Positions 16,337 through 25,807 of a stretch of 64,000 nucleotides of DNA are shown piece by piece. The DNA is taken from assembly GCA_030540395.1 (NCBI GenBank), contig JAUNWI010000001.1, forward strand, positions 62,001-126,000. Reading direction: 5' to 3'. The notes beneath the pieces are model-generated. The model was not told the DNA's origin. It saw only the letters and a program-made list of their open reading frames with translations, and made no database searches. Numbering within the stretch: the stretch's first letter is position 1; each line of letters starts with the position of its first letter. The position numbers and the translations under genes are program-made. The stretch comes from Phascolarctobacterium sp. GTDB taxonomy: Bacteria > Bacillota > Negativicutes > Acidaminococcales > Acidaminococcaceae.

Positions 16337-17758
16337 ATGAAAATGTCATTTGCCATCAATTACAATAAAAAAGTCAAGATAACTGTATTGGTTATCTTGG
16401 CTTTGTTTGCTTTATCCGGATTTGTATCCTACAAAATTAGAAACCTTGAGGAAGAAGCCGCCTGGTATTCCTTAAACCGCAGTGCCAATCGCATCAATGA
16501 CGAATTAAGCAGGCGAATAGATGTTGATCGCGAAGTTTTACTAACCTTTGCCGATATCATCTCCAAGCAAGACAAAATCGATAGCCCTTTAACTCAGGAA
16601 ATCATTGATGATTTCAAAGCTAATACACTAATGGAGCATATAGCCTTGCTACTACCTGGCGACAAAGTTTTATGGCCCCACCAACCTCCAATTAATGTCA
16701 AAGGTATCATGTCCTTTGAAGAAGAAGCTAAGCATGGTACGCATATAACCGATAGACTCGTTGATTTAAGAGATCGAAATAATTTTATTCTGAGAAATTT
16801 TGTCCCTGTGCAAAAAGACGGCAAAACAGTGGCTATGCTTTATGGTGTAATAAATCTGCGCACTCTGCCCGCGTTTATGAACCAAAACATATATCATGGT
16901 CAGGCCGTATATTTCATTATTGATGGAGATAATGGTGATTTTATCTTAAATACCCATAGGACCAAGCTAGGAAATATGTGGGATGTGCCGGAGCGTGAAA
17001 TTAAAAGCGGTGACAGCAACGAAGTAATGCGTGCAAAGCTCGCTAAAGGGCAGTCAGGCTATAACATTATCAAATCTGCTATCAGCGGCCAAGTCAGCTG
17101 CTTCTACTACAAGCCCTCAACCATTAATAACTGGCGTGTGGCTATTCTTGTTCCCGAAAAAATAGCATTATCCCGTGTATATAAAACCAACAAGCTGCTT
17201 TTGTTCTTCTTGATAGCTGAATTTATCCTGCTGATTGGTTATTTCATCTGGCTAGAGCGCACCTCCCGTAAAGAGCTGCAGATTCAGCAGCGCTTAGCCG
17301 AAAGAGACCTGCTTACCGGCTGCTTAAATCGTAATTGTTTTGAAAAAACTCTGGCTTTGGACCCAGACTTAAACAAAAACCGCATTAGCTGTGTCTATAT
17401 TGACGTTAACGGCTTACACGAGCTCAATAATACTCAAGGACACGCAGCTGGTGATAAAATGCTGCAGGTCGTTGCCAAAGAATTACAGCTGATGTTTGGT
17501 GAAAATAACGTTTATCGTATTGGCGGTGATGAATTTGTTGTTTTAACAATCAACAAAAAAAGCAAAGATGTTGAGCAATTGCTAACACAAGCTATAACCG
17601 CCATCAAAGCCCATGGTTACTTTGTTTCCACCGGTCATTGCCATAGTCATGGTGAAATCAGCATGGACGAGCTATTGAAAACAGCCGAAGCAAGAATGTA
17701 TGCTGACAAACGGGATTTCTACTCCCGCTCCGGCAATGACAGGCGGGCTAGGTCATAA
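16337..17758 (+). CDS. Membrane diguanylate cyclase with extracytoplasmic sensor domain
   Basis: Makes cyclic di-GMP from GTP. From ATG 16337 the product has 473 residues: a membrane segment near residues 12-32, an extracytoplasmic Cache-like region of about 250 residues (VYFIIDGDNGDFILNTH, SGQVSCFYYKPS), a second membrane segment near residue 290 and a C-terminal GGDEF domain with DLLTGCLNRNCFE and an intact RIGGDEF active site at about residue 395. The RxxD inhibitory site before GGDEF is absent, so product inhibition through that site is unlikely. A start at 16283 is possible but the ribosome site AGAAGAAGG sits before 16337. The HD-GYP domain at 60.6 kb would be a candidate opposite activity in the same cell. 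Confidence 0.88.
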   Translation: MKMSFAINYNKKVKITVLVILALFALSGFVSYKIRNLEEEAAWYSLNRSANRINDELSRRIDVDREVLLTFADIISKQDKIDSPLTQEIIDDFKANTLMEHIALLLPGDKVLWPHQPPINVKGIMSFEEEAKHGTHITDRLVDLRDRNNFILRNFVPVQKDGKTVAMLYGVINLRTLPAFMNQNIYHGQAVYFIIDGDNGDFILNTHRTKLGNMWDVPEREIKSGDSNEVMRAKLAKGQSGYNIIKSAISGQVSCFYYKPSTINNWRVAILVPEKIALSRVYKTNKLLLFFLIAEFILLIGYFIWLERTSRKELQIQQRLAERDLLTGCLNRNCFEKTLALDPDLNKNRISCVYIDVNGLHELNNTQGHAAGDKMLQVVAKELQLMFGENNVYRIGGDEFVVLTINKKSKDVEQLLTQAITAIKAHGYFVSTGHCHSHGEISMDELLKTAEARMYADKRDFYSRSGNDRRARS

Positions 17759-17844
17759 ACAATCCTTAGTAATAACATAAAGAAAAACAAAGCCGAAGCA
17801 CTGCCCTCGGGGTACAGCTTAACCACCTCCAGCCACTAAACGCC

Positions 17845-17937
17845 TCACGGCTCGCATTTTTCCAAAAACAGATTTATGGCAATCAGCGTAGGCGCAAATA
17901 CATCCATCGCTAGCATTTCTTCCACGCTAACCCACTG
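17845..17937 (-). pseudogene. Probable C-terminal remnant of a NUDIX-like hydrolase
   Basis: A minus-strand frame reads QWVSVEEMLAMDVFAPTLIA and on to LFLEKCEP-stop. The WVSVEEML pattern is typical of the strand-helix end of NUDIX proteins. It is preceded in frame by a stop, and no NUDIX box exists nearby. Confidence 0.35.
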
Positions 17938-17969
17938 CTAAGCCAAGGCAAGTGCTCCCCAGCGTACAA

Positions 17970-18012
17970 AATTTCCCCACACAAGCTGTACCTTTAGCTC
18001 ATGTGGGGAATA
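17970..18012 (-). terminator. Intrinsic terminator after the Mrp ATPase gene
   Basis: TTCCCCACA(C) / TGTGGGGAA stem with an inner GAGCT/AGCT pairing and T-rich flank in the minus direction. Confidence 0.75.
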
Positions 18013-18014
18013 TT

Positions 18015-18839
18015 TCATTCTATAATTCTTTCCAAAATACTATCTAGCCAATTGCCTGCAAACTCCTCAATACTGCCGTGGTCGCACAAATCTGCCAGCG
18101 CTGGAGCAAGCGGAATTTGAGCAGTGCTTTGAATTTGGTACTTTGCCGCCAAAGCATCAATATGGCTCTGGCCAAAGATATAGTGCTTATCGTGACATGT
18201 AGGACACTCAAAATAAGCCATATTTTCCACCAAGCCCAAAACAGGAATATCCATCAAGCCTGCCATTTTCACTGCCTTCTCCACAATCATCTCCACTAGC
18301 TCTTGAGGAGATGTTACCACAACAATGCCATCCAAAGGCAGCGATTGGAAAACCGTCAGCGGCACATCACCAGTTCCGGGAGGCATATCCACAAACATAT
18401 AATCTACCTGCTCCCAGTTCACCTCGGACCAGAACTGCTTAACAGCCCCAGCAATCACCGGGCCACGCCATACCACAGGGTCACCTTCATTGGGCAACAG
18501 CAAGTTTATGGACATAATCCTCGTCCCGCACTTAGTTTCCGCAGGGAAAATTCCCGCTTCGTTACCAAAAACTTTACCGTGCACCCCAAACACCTTGGGA
18601 ATGGAAGGGCCCGTAATATCCGCATCCAAAATAGCCGCCTGATAACCCTTGCGCTGGGCCAAAACAGCCAACATAGAAGTAACCAAGGACTTGCCTACGC
18701 CGCCCTTACCGCTAACCACACCAATTACCTTCTTAACAGAAGAATTTTTATTCAACGGCTCAAGCATGCTCTGGGGAGCAGTACGCTCATTACAATCACT
18801 ATGGCATTCAGCACAATTATGTGAACAATTTGCACTCAT
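18015..18839 (-). CDS. Mrp/NBP35-family iron-sulfur carrier ATPase
   Basis: P-loop ATPase thought to bind and deliver Fe-S clusters in the cytoplasm. The 274-residue product begins with a Cys-rich segment (CSHNCAECHSDC) and then has the deviant Walker A GVVSGKGGVGKS, the ADITGPSIPKVFG switch, DMPPGTGD and VTSPQELV motifs. Near the C-terminus FECPTC supplies the CxxC that binds the bridging cluster in Mrp/NBP35 dimers. The ATG at 18839 has GGAGG eight bases upstream; the frame continues seven codons further but without support. Confidence 0.9.
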   Translation of the reverse strand: MSANCSHNCAECHSDCNERTAPQSMLEPLNKNSSVKKVIGVVSGKGGVGKSLVTSMLAVLAQRKGYQAAILDADITGPSIPKVFGVHGKVFGNEAGIFPAETKCGTRIMSINLLLPNEGDPVVWRGPVIAGAVKQFWSEVNWEQVDYMFVDMPPGTGDVPLTVFQSLPLDGIVVVTSPQELVEMIVEKAVKMAGLMDIPVLGLVENMAYFECPTCHDKHYIFGQSHIDALAAKYQIQSTAQIPLAPALADLCDHGSIEEFAGNWLDSILERIIE

Positions 18840-19186
18840 AATAAACACCTCCAGCACCACATTACGTTATTTAAAGCTATTTTCGTTTGCAGCGCTTCCT
18901 TTCCCTAAAATTATACCACATTTACCATTTACTGAGGGTAATTTACCTATTTTTCTTTATCCCTGTCTAGATCCTTAAATACAATACTAGTGGCTTTTTC
19001 TTTGCCCACACCGGAGCGCTTCTTTTATCTGTCTATTATACCATTACAAAAGTGCTGAAAATTTATCATACCTAAAATGGGATAGGAAACAAACGCTTTG
19101 TGATAACTAAAGCACCAATCACTGTAAAACAGCGCAATCGGCGTTGTGCATGCTTACCTTAACATGCACAATCCGCAAGCACAGCC
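18840..19186. other. Intergenic region with a dispersed repeat copy
   Basis: No gene is visible. It contains CAAAAGTGCTGAAAATTTAT at 19047 onward (to 19072), a copy of the dispersed element seen at 13292 and 32053, and a TTGTGCATG / CATGCACAA inverted repeat near 19142-19172 without a T run, possibly the 3' end hairpin of the acetyltransferase transcript. Confidence 0.5.
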
Positions 19187-20419
19187 TCAAAAATACTCAT
19201 TGATAAAATTACGCCGCTTGGGCAGCAGGCTGTCGAGCAAAGCCAGCTTTGCCTCCGCGCCTGCGTTGACACGCAGGCGCCCTGCCTCCCACAGCTCCTT
19301 GGCGCTAAAGGCGCCAAAATAAAGCTGGGTGAACGCGCCCATATCCATGGTCACTTCCTCCACATCAATGGTGCTCTTTGCCGCCACGGCGCCAGCGTCC
19401 ACTGTAAGCTTCAGCAGATGATTATTTCGGTCCAGCACCTTATCCGTCAGGAGCAGCACCACGCTCCCAGCCTGCGCCCCTTCGGGCACCGCCAGCTGGC
19501 CCAGCGCCTTGCGCGCGTCCAGGCAGCGGGCCGTCATAAAGGGGCGCAGCTGGGGCGACAGGCTTTGGTCTGCAAAGCCAAGATACGTCTTGTCCCAGGC
19601 CGGTGCCAGCCAGGAAAACTCCTTAGCCGAGCTTTGGTGCATAGCCGCATATTGCAGCAAACGATTGCGTGCGTCCGCACCATCCGTGAGCAGCTCGTGC
19701 ACCGTAAAGCAGCCCTCGCTGATGTAATAGAACATGTAGCCACAGGCCTCCCCTGCGCGATATACTATCGCGCACTGCATGCCCTCCAAGGCGTGCACCG
19801 TGAGCAGCTTATGCCATTGAAAGTCCGTGCGCAGGGGCACGCCATTATATTGTGACGTCAGCTTGGCATAAAGGGGCGCCAAAAGCTCCTTGTCCAGAGC
19901 CACCCGCTCCACCGCCAGCTCCTTGCCAGGCGCCTTGGCCAGCTCCCGGCCCAGGTCCGCCAGCGCCATTTTATACTGCAAGCCATAATAGCAATAGGCA
20001 AACTCATAGGGCAGATAGATACCTGCATAAATCGGCATCAGGGTGGCGAAGGTGAAGCCCTCGGAGCGCAGTACCTCGAAGGTGGTGTTCAAGAGTGGTC
20101 CAAAGGCGTGCTGCCCCCTGGCCTCCGGCGCCGTGGCCACACCCACTAAATAGGGCGCCAGCTGCTCCTGTCCTCTAATGCGCAGCATGTAGGGATTCAC
20201 ATGCACCATGGTACGCAGCTTTTCTTGCTGCTTGCCCTCTTCATCCGCCGGTCCCACCTTTTCAAAGCCGCCGATGACCATATTGTTTTTGCCCACATAT
20301 TCGCCAAAATAATATTTAAAAAAAGGCTCCTCGCGCTTTTCAAAGCAATAATCCCACAACTCTGCCACCTGGGGCATGCGCTCTTCATTGACCACACGAT
20401 AAATCATGTCGCACCTCAT
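19187..20419 (-). CDS. Eis-like GNAT acetyltransferase
   Basis: N-acetyltransferase of the Eis type, with an N-terminal GNAT domain, a second degenerate GNAT domain and a C-terminal sterol-carrier-like domain; 410 residues is the usual Eis length. The acetyl-CoA site region is VGVATAPEARGQHAFGPLL near residue 90 and FATLMPIYAGIYLPYEFAY follows. Mycobacterial Eis acetylates lysines on aminoglycosides and proteins; the substrate here is unknown. It overlaps the end of the DUF2156 gene in an ATGA; an ATG at 20407 with GAGGTG close upstream is an alternative start. The two genes form an operon. Confidence 0.85.
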   Translation of the reverse strand: MRCDMIYRVVNEERMPQVAELWDYCFEKREEPFFKYYFGEYVGKNNMVIGGFEKVGPADEEGKQQEKLRTMVHVNPYMLRIRGQEQLAPYLVGVATAPEARGQHAFGPLLNTTFEVLRSEGFTFATLMPIYAGIYLPYEFAYCYYGLQYKMALADLGRELAKAPGKELAVERVALDKELLAPLYAKLTSQYNGVPLRTDFQWHKLLTVHALEGMQCAIVYRAGEACGYMFYYISEGCFTVHELLTDGADARNRLLQYAAMHQSSAKEFSWLAPAWDKTYLGFADQSLSPQLRPFMTARCLDARKALGQLAVPEGAQAGSVVLLLTDKVLDRNNHLLKLTVDAGAVAAKSTIDVEEVTMDMGAFTQLYFGAFSAKELWEAGRLRVNAGAEAKLALLDSLLPKRRNFINEYF

Positions 20420-21303
20420 TTAAAATGAACGTTATACTTCTTTACCATAAACTCCGGATGCAAGGCCTCCTTGGCATTGCGCAGTCCCGGAATGCCCATA
20501 TCCTCTTCCCGATTGAGATAAACCACGTCGTCCCAGGCATGGGCGGCGAATTCCTTGGTAATGGCGGTGTACAGGCCACGCACATTATGGTCCGCCTTTT
20601 CCACATGCAGCACCGCAGTGTCCTCATTAATCTTTTTACCAAAGCTAAAGGCTTGGATTTTGCCATCAAAGCGAATAGCACCACCCCGCAGCTCCAGCTG
20701 TTCAAAGCTCAAAAAGGCCTGCTGAATGGCGTAAAGCTCGCACTCTAGACTTGGGTCCTCGGCCTTGTGCTCGTTGCACCATCTTTCGCCAAATTCCAAG
20801 CACTCTCTCATATTGGCGAAGGTAATGGGCTCATAGGTAAAATCAGGATGCGCCTTGCAAAAGGCGTTGTAGTGATTCTTTTGCCCGTGCAGCTTGCGTC
20901 CGCTCAGAGTTGCCAGCTTCTCCCGCAGATACACGTAGTCCCAGTTATCCCTGTCCTCCTCGTATTCAAGGCCGGGCATAACCCTTTCAAAGCGCTCCTT
21001 GGTAAAATCATAAATGCCGTGCACTTCAAAGGGACCGCCGTTGCTTTCACGAATTTCTTCAATCAGACGGGGCAAATCCTCGTCCTTGCCCCCAAAGGGC
21101 TGCAAATAAAAGTCCACCCCATTGCGGCGCACCTTATAGAGCAAAAAGTCATGGGCTACGCACCAATAAATATGGTAGCAATCCCGCCACACATAGTTGT
21201 TGGAAAAGGCGCATTCGCTGCCCCGTTGATGGCTTTTAGATATATAGCTTTCAAACAATGGCTTTTGAGCTAAAGTAACCTTTTGGAATTCTAAAATTTT
21301 CAA
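20416..21303 (-). CDS. DUF2156 domain protein (phosphatidylglycerol lysyltransferase C-terminal-like)
   Basis: A 295-residue cytoplasmic protein with the double GNAT-like fold found in the catalytic half of MprF/LPG synthases, but without membrane segments. Family features: an N-terminal FSNNYVWRDCYHIYW stretch, the LHGQKNHYNAFCKAHPDFTY motif in the middle, IQAFSFGKKINEDTAVLHVEKAD and the closing YLNREEDMGIPGLRNAKEALHPEFMVKKY, all typical of free-standing DUF2156 proteins. An aminoacyl-tRNA-dependent transfer is possible. First gene of the pair with the Eis-like enzyme; GGAGG precedes ATG 21303. Confidence 0.88.
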   Translation of the reverse strand: MKILEFQKVTLAQKPLFESYISKSHQRGSECAFSNNYVWRDCYHIYWCVAHDFLLYKVRRNGVDFYLQPFGGKDEDLPRLIEEIRESNGGPFEVHGIYDFTKERFERVMPGLEYEEDRDNWDYVYLREKLATLSGRKLHGQKNHYNAFCKAHPDFTYEPITFANMRECLEFGERWCNEHKAEDPSLECELYAIQQAFLSFEQLELRGGAIRFDGKIQAFSFGKKINEDTAVLHVEKADHNVRGLYTAITKEFAAHAWDDVVYLNREEDMGIPGLRNAKEALHPEFMVKKYNVHFK

Positions 21304-21400
21304 GACCTCCCTAACAAATAACTACTAATCTAGTATATTATACCATAATAATGAAAAAGTAAACCAGTAAATAATCACTATTAACAACTTCTTCACAAAT

Positions 21401-21428
21401 AAGAAAAGCGCCCACCGCAGCAGGCGCT
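21401..21428 (-). terminator. Intrinsic terminator after the class IV aminotransferase gene
   Basis: AGCGCC(TGCTGCGGTG)GGCGCT stem followed by TTTTCTTATTT in the minus direction. Confidence 0.75.
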
Positions 21429-21448
21429 ATCCCTAGCTAGTCAAAGTA

Positions 21449-22324
21449 TTATTTGGCAGGGCATTCCTTGAGCACGAATTCGGTGTAAGCCTGTTGCAAC
21501 TTGGGCACCAGCTCGCCCACCTTGCCGCCATTGACAAAGCCACGGTCGATTTTGGTCACAGGCATAAACTCGCAGCGGGGACCGCACAGGAAGGCTTCGT
21601 CAGCCTTCAGGGCGAATTCCTTGTCGAAGGGGCGCTCGATGATTTGCAAATCCAAATCCTTGGACAGACGCTCCATCAACAGGCGACGAACCACATTTTT
21701 GTGGATGAAATTGTTTTCCGGATGGGTCCAGAGCACACCGTCCTTGTAGATAAAGAAGCTGGCTTCGGTAGCCTCGGTGATTTTGCCATCCCGCACAAAG
21801 AGAGCATCAAAGGCGCGGCTAATAGTGGCCTTTTGCTTAGCCACAACCTCGGGCAGACGGTTCAGAGTGTTGACATCGCAGCGGCTCCAACGCTCGTCCT
21901 TTTCGGTAATAACGTTGACACCCTTAGAGCGCTTTTCGGCCAGCGCCTCGCGGTCCACCGGCACAGCAAACATGGTCAGACGGGGCACGCAGGGCTCTGG
22001 ATAAGCCAAGCCATAGGGAGCACTGCCACGGGTAATTTGGGTATAAATTTCGCAGTTTTCGAGACCCGTTGCAGCGATTAAATTCTCGTGGAACTCAACC
22101 AGCTCTTCAATCATATATACGCCGGGAATTTTTACGGAAATAACAGAATCAAACAGATTATTCATCAGGGGCAAAAGTGCAAAGCAGCGACCATTATACA
22201 CGGGCACCAGCTCGAAAACGCCATCGCCAAAATTGTGGCCACGGTCGTTTACATCCACAAAGGCTTCCTCCATGGGCATAATTTCCCCATCAATCAAGAC
22301 TAAATTGGTATTTTTCTCGTCCAT
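21449..22324 (-). CDS. Class IV aminotransferase-like protein with Asn in place of the PLP lysine
   Basis: Fold-type IV PLP protein most like D-amino-acid transaminase (291 residues, normal length). The N-terminal DRGHNFGDGVFELVPVYNG, EIYTQITRG, the phosphate-binding EATEASFFIYKDG and the C-terminal domain are all present. The segment that carries the Schiff-base lysine in D-amino-acid transaminases (RCDIKSLNLL in Bacillus) reads RCDVNTLNRLPEVVAKQ here; the codon is AAC (Asn). A neighbouring Lys in AKQ is conserved for other reasons and is not the catalytic one. The protein is intact otherwise, so it may have altered chemistry or a regulatory role. ATG 22324 has GGAGGAGTA-type ribosome site. 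Confidence 0.82.
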   Translation of the reverse strand: MDEKNTNLVLIDGEIMPMEEAFVDVNDRGHNFGDGVFELVPVYNGRCFALLPLMNNLFDSVISVKIPGVYMIEELVEFHENLIAATGLENCEIYTQITRGSAPYGLAYPEPCVPRLTMFAVPVDREALAEKRSKGVNVITEKDERWSRCDVNTLNRLPEVVAKQKATISRAFDALFVRDGKITEATEASFFIYKDGVLWTHPENNFIHKNVVRRLLMERLSKDLDLQIIERPFDKEFALKADEAFLCGPRCEFMPVTKIDRGFVNGGKVGELVPKLQQAYTEFVLKECPAK

Positions 22325-22514
22325 CTTTACTCCTCCAATATGCTGTATAATTAAATAAATTATTTTACTTATTTTTCACTGCCATCCCTCGTCCTAAACC
22401 ATGCAGATATTGTATAATAGAACTATTGGGTGACAATATTATTATTATACACCAAGCACCCGTTTTTGGCAAAGTTTCTTAGCCTTGACATCTTATTTTC
22501 TGAGGAGCGCACTT

Positions 22515-24821
22515 ATGAGTCATTTACCAACGATTATTACTGACCTAGCCATGATTCTTTTGGTGGCTGGTGTTACGACCATTCTTTTTAAAAAGATAAA
22601 TCAGCCTCTGGTTTTGGGCTATATTATTGCCGGCTTTATCACAGGCCCCAATTTCGTCTTTTTCCCCACGGTAACGGACAAGGTCAATGTGTCCGCCTGG
22701 TCGGAGATTGGCGTGATTTTTTTGCTTTTTGCCTTGGGCCTGGAGTTTAGCTTTTACAAGCTAAAGAAGGTGGGCAGCACGGCCTTTGTTTCCACTGCTG
22801 TGATTATCTTTAGTATGCTGTTTGTGGGCTACGGCGTGGGCCAGCTTTTGGGCTGGAGCCATATGGATAGCATCTTTTTAGGCGGCATGCTTTCCATGAG
22901 CTCCACAGCCATTATTATCAAGGCCTTTGATGATTTGCAGCTGCGTGAAAAAAGCTTTACAGAGGTTGTTTTTGGCGTACTCATCGTGGAGGACATTGCG
23001 GGCATCGCCATGATGGTTATTCTTTCCACCATTGCGGTGGCGACCAGCGGCATTTCCACAACGGAGCTTGTGATGAGCGTGGGTCGTTTGGTGTTCTTTT
23101 TGGTGCTGTGGTTTGTGGCGGGCATGTATCTCATCCCCACCTTTTTCAAGAAGGCCCAAGCTTTGATGACCGATGAAACGCTGGTTGTGATTTCCATTGG
23201 CCTGTGCCTAGGCATGGTATATTTGGCGACGAGCCTGGGCTTTTCTTCTGCCCTGGGCGCGTTTATTATGGGCTCCTTGATTGCGGAAGCCCCCAATGCG
23301 GAGCATATCGAGCATCTTGTTTCTCCTATTAAGGACCTTTTTGGCGCGGTCTTTTTCGTATCCGTGGGCATGATGGTTAATCCTGCCCTGCTGGCAGATT
23401 ACGCTGTGCCGGTGGCTGTTTTGGTGGCTACCACGATTTTAGGCCAGCTGTTCTTTTCCACCTGCGGCGTGCTGGCGGCTGGTCAAAAGCTGCACACTGC
23501 TGTTTTATGCGGCTTTTCCCTGACGCAAATCGGCGAATTTTCCTTCATTTTGGCCACCTTGGGTATGAATTTGGGCGTAACCAGCAACTTTTTGTATCCC
23601 ATTATCGTGGCCGTATCCGTAATCACTACCTTTACCACGCCCTTTTTTATTAACGCGGCGGAGCCTGCTTATGCCAAGCTAGTGAGTATCCTGCCCCAAC
23701 GTGTTTTGGACTGGCTGGAGCGTTACACCGATAATAACGATAGCAAGGGCGACCAGGATTGGAAGAATCTTTTGACGGATTATGTGCTGCATATGGTGAT
23801 TTATGCCACCCTGCTTTTCGCCATTGTGTTAGCGGCGGCTCTGTATTTTCTCCCCGCTTTGCAGCGGATGGAGCTACCTTATGCTAATTTAATTACGGCG
23901 GGCGCATCCCTTTTGGTGATGTCCCCCATTTTGCGTGCTGTATTGGTGAATAGGGCTGGCAGTGCGGAGCTGTTTTCCATTTTGTGGTTCAAGCGCCGGG
24001 CCAATCACCTGCCCCTGATGATTTTGGTGGCAGGCAAGGTACTTGTAGCCGCTCTATCCCTGTATTTTGTGTTTAACGATTTAGTGGGCATGCACGGTAT
24101 GTTGGCCTTTGGGTCCATTATCGTGGCTGTGTATTTCATTGCGTCCAGCGATTGGCTCATGGGCGAGTATTTGCGCATCGAGTCCCGCTTTTTGGTTAAT
24201 CTCAACGAGAAGCATATGCGTAAGCACCGCGAGGCCGAAGGCGCCCAAGAGGGCGAGCAGGCCAATTGGTTCGACGAAAAGCTTTATTTGGCTTATTACA
24301 GGGTGGCTGATAATTCCCCCATCATTGGCAAAACCATGAAGCAGCTGGCTGTGCGCCAGTATTATGGCTGCAATGTGCTGCAAATGCGCACGCCCCAGGG
24401 CGCTATTGATATGCCAGGTGGCGAGGTTACGGTAACCAAGGAGGCTAATTTGCTGGTAATTGGCACGGAAGGACAGCTCAAGATTATGGATGCGGCTATT
24501 GTCCAGCGCCACTTGGAGCTGCACCGCCTGTGGGGCCCGGTAACGCTGCGCCAGTTTATGCTGGAGGACCATGCTTATGCACCGGAGCAGCAGTTTCTGT
24601 CCTTGGCGATTACTATTGACGAGCATTCGCCCATTTTGGGCACTTCCTTAAAGGCGGCGGATTTGCGCCACAAGTGGAGCTGTCTGGTTATTGGCCTCGA
24701 GCGTGGCGCCTTTACCATTACCAATCCCAACGTGGACCTTGTGTTTGAAAAGAACGACCTGCTGTGGGTTTTAGGCAAGCAAAAGATGATGAACACGCTT
24801 ATTCGTGAGGAAATTCTTTAA
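22515..24821 (+). CDS. CPA2-family cation:proton antiporter with RCK_C domains (KefB-like)
   Basis: Inner-membrane monovalent cation/proton antiporter of 768 residues. About twelve membrane helices fill residues 1-390 (Na/H exchanger domain, with GYIIAGFITGPN and the EDIAGIAMMV motif, whose acidic pair is typical of CPA2), followed by a further membrane block (about 430-560) and two cytoplasmic TrkA_C/RCK_C-type domains near residues 600-690 and 700-768. A TrkA-N (nucleotide-binding) domain of KefB/KefC is missing, so control by NAD or glutathione as in KefC is not expected. The start at 22515 is set by GAGGAG seven bases upstream. Converges on pilT with two bases between the stops. Confidence 0.88.
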   Translation: MSHLPTIITDLAMILLVAGVTTILFKKINQPLVLGYIIAGFITGPNFVFFPTVTDKVNVSAWSEIGVIFLLFALGLEFSFYKLKKVGSTAFVSTAVIIFSMLFVGYGVGQLLGWSHMDSIFLGGMLSMSSTAIIIKAFDDLQLREKSFTEVVFGVLIVEDIAGIAMMVILSTIAVATSGISTTELVMSVGRLVFFLVLWFVAGMYLIPTFFKKAQALMTDETLVVISIGLCLGMVYLATSLGFSSALGAFIMGSLIAEAPNAEHIEHLVSPIKDLFGAVFFVSVGMMVNPALLADYAVPVAVLVATTILGQLFFSTCGVLAAGQKLHTAVLCGFSLTQIGEFSFILATLGMNLGVTSNFLYPIIVAVSVITTFTTPFFINAAEPAYAKLVSILPQRVLDWLERYTDNNDSKGDQDWKNLLTDYVLHMVIYATLLFAIVLAAALYFLPALQRMELPYANLITAGASLLVMSPILRAVLVNRAGSAELFSILWFKRRANHLPLMILVAGKVLVAALSLYFVFNDLVGMHGMLAFGSIIVAVYFIASSDWLMGEYLRIESRFLVNLNEKHMRKHREAEGAQEGEQANWFDEKLYLAYYRVADNSPIIGKTMKQLAVRQYYGCNVLQMRTPQGAIDMPGGEVTVTKEANLLVIGTEGQLKIMDAAIVQRHLELHRLWGPVTLRQFMLEDHAYAPEQQFLSLAITIDEHSPILGTSLKAADLRHKWSCLVIGLERGAFTITNPNVDLVFEKNDLLWVLGKQKMMNTLIREEIL

Positions 24822-24823
24822 TC

Positions 24824-25807
24824 TCACTTCACCAATCCCATCTTTCTCAAGCTCTTCACACTCTCCTCCATGGTCACCATGCCAGCCTTGGCACCCGTCT
24901 GCAAATAGCTGTGCAGCTGGTGGCTCTGCCCCTCGCGGATCAAATGGCGCACGGCATCCGTCGCTACCAGCACCTCAAAGGCTGCCACCCGCCCGTTGCC
25001 TTCGGCCCGGGCCAGCAGCCTTTGGCTGGCCACCACCGCCAAGCTTTCTGCCAGCTGGCTCCGCACCTGCTGTTGGTTTTCCCCCAACATATCAAGAATT
25101 CTGTTGACACTGGTGACCACGTCCTGGGTATGCAGCGTCGCCAGCACCAAATGTCCCGTCTCCGCTGCGGATAAGGCAATGGCCATGGTTTCACTGTCCC
25201 GCAGCTCCCCTACCAAAATTACATCCGGATCCTCGCGCAGAGCTGCCCGTAGCCCACGGGCAAAGCTCAGCGTGTCCCGACCTATTTCCCGCTGGTGAAT
25301 CAAAGCTTTGCCAGCGGGATATTCATATTCTATGGGGTCTTCCAGGGTGATAATATGCACTGCCTTGGTGACGTTGATGCGCTGCACCAGCGACGCCAGT
25401 GTCGTGGTTTTGCCGCTGCCCGTGGGGCCCACAAGGAGAGCCAGGCCTTGCGTCAGCTCCGTCACCGCCTGCAAGGCCGGTGGCAGCCCCAATGTCTCAC
25501 ATTCCGGCACAGTGCTGTTTAACAGGCGCACGGCCATGGCATATTGACCTTTTTGGCGATAAATATTCAGGCGGTAACGCTCACTGCCCCAATCCCAGGC
25601 ACAGTCCACCTCGCCCCGCCGCTCCAGCTGCTGCCGGGCTCTATCAGGCAGCAGCGTCACAACCTCCGCCAGCTGCGGGGCTGCGACAGGCGTCGCAGCC
25701 AGGGGCAGCAGGCGCCCTGCCAGGCGCGCCATGGGTGCGCCGCCGCAGGTTAAGTGTAAATCGGAGGCGCCCAGGCGGCGCGCCTCCTGAATCAGACTAA
25801 TGCACAT
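24824..25807 (-). CDS. pilT: Type IV pilus retraction ATPase
   Basis: Hexameric ATPase that drives pilus retraction. The 327-residue protein has the PilT set in order: N-terminal ASDLHLTCGGAPMAR, Walker A LVGPTGSGKTTT near residue 130, Asp box ITLEDPIEYEY, Walker B DVILVGELRD with the Glu, and the His box VLATLHTQD. The AIRNLIRE-type C-terminal motif is present as AVRHLIREGQ, supporting PilT rather than PilB. It starts inside the end of the pilB gene (11-base overlap), so translation is coupled. Confidence 0.92.
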   Translation of the reverse strand: MCISLIQEARRLGASDLHLTCGGAPMARLAGRLLPLAATPVAAPQLAEVVTLLPDRARQQLERRGEVDCAWDWGSERYRLNIYRQKGQYAMAVRLLNSTVPECETLGLPPALQAVTELTQGLALLVGPTGSGKTTTLASLVQRINVTKAVHIITLEDPIEYEYPAGKALIHQREIGRDTLSFARGLRAALREDPDVILVGELRDSETMAIALSAAETGHLVLATLHTQDVVTSVNRILDMLGENQQQVRSQLAESLAVVASQRLLARAEGNGRVAAFEVLVATDAVRHLIREGQSHQLHSYLQTGAKAGMVTMEESVKSLRKMGLVK

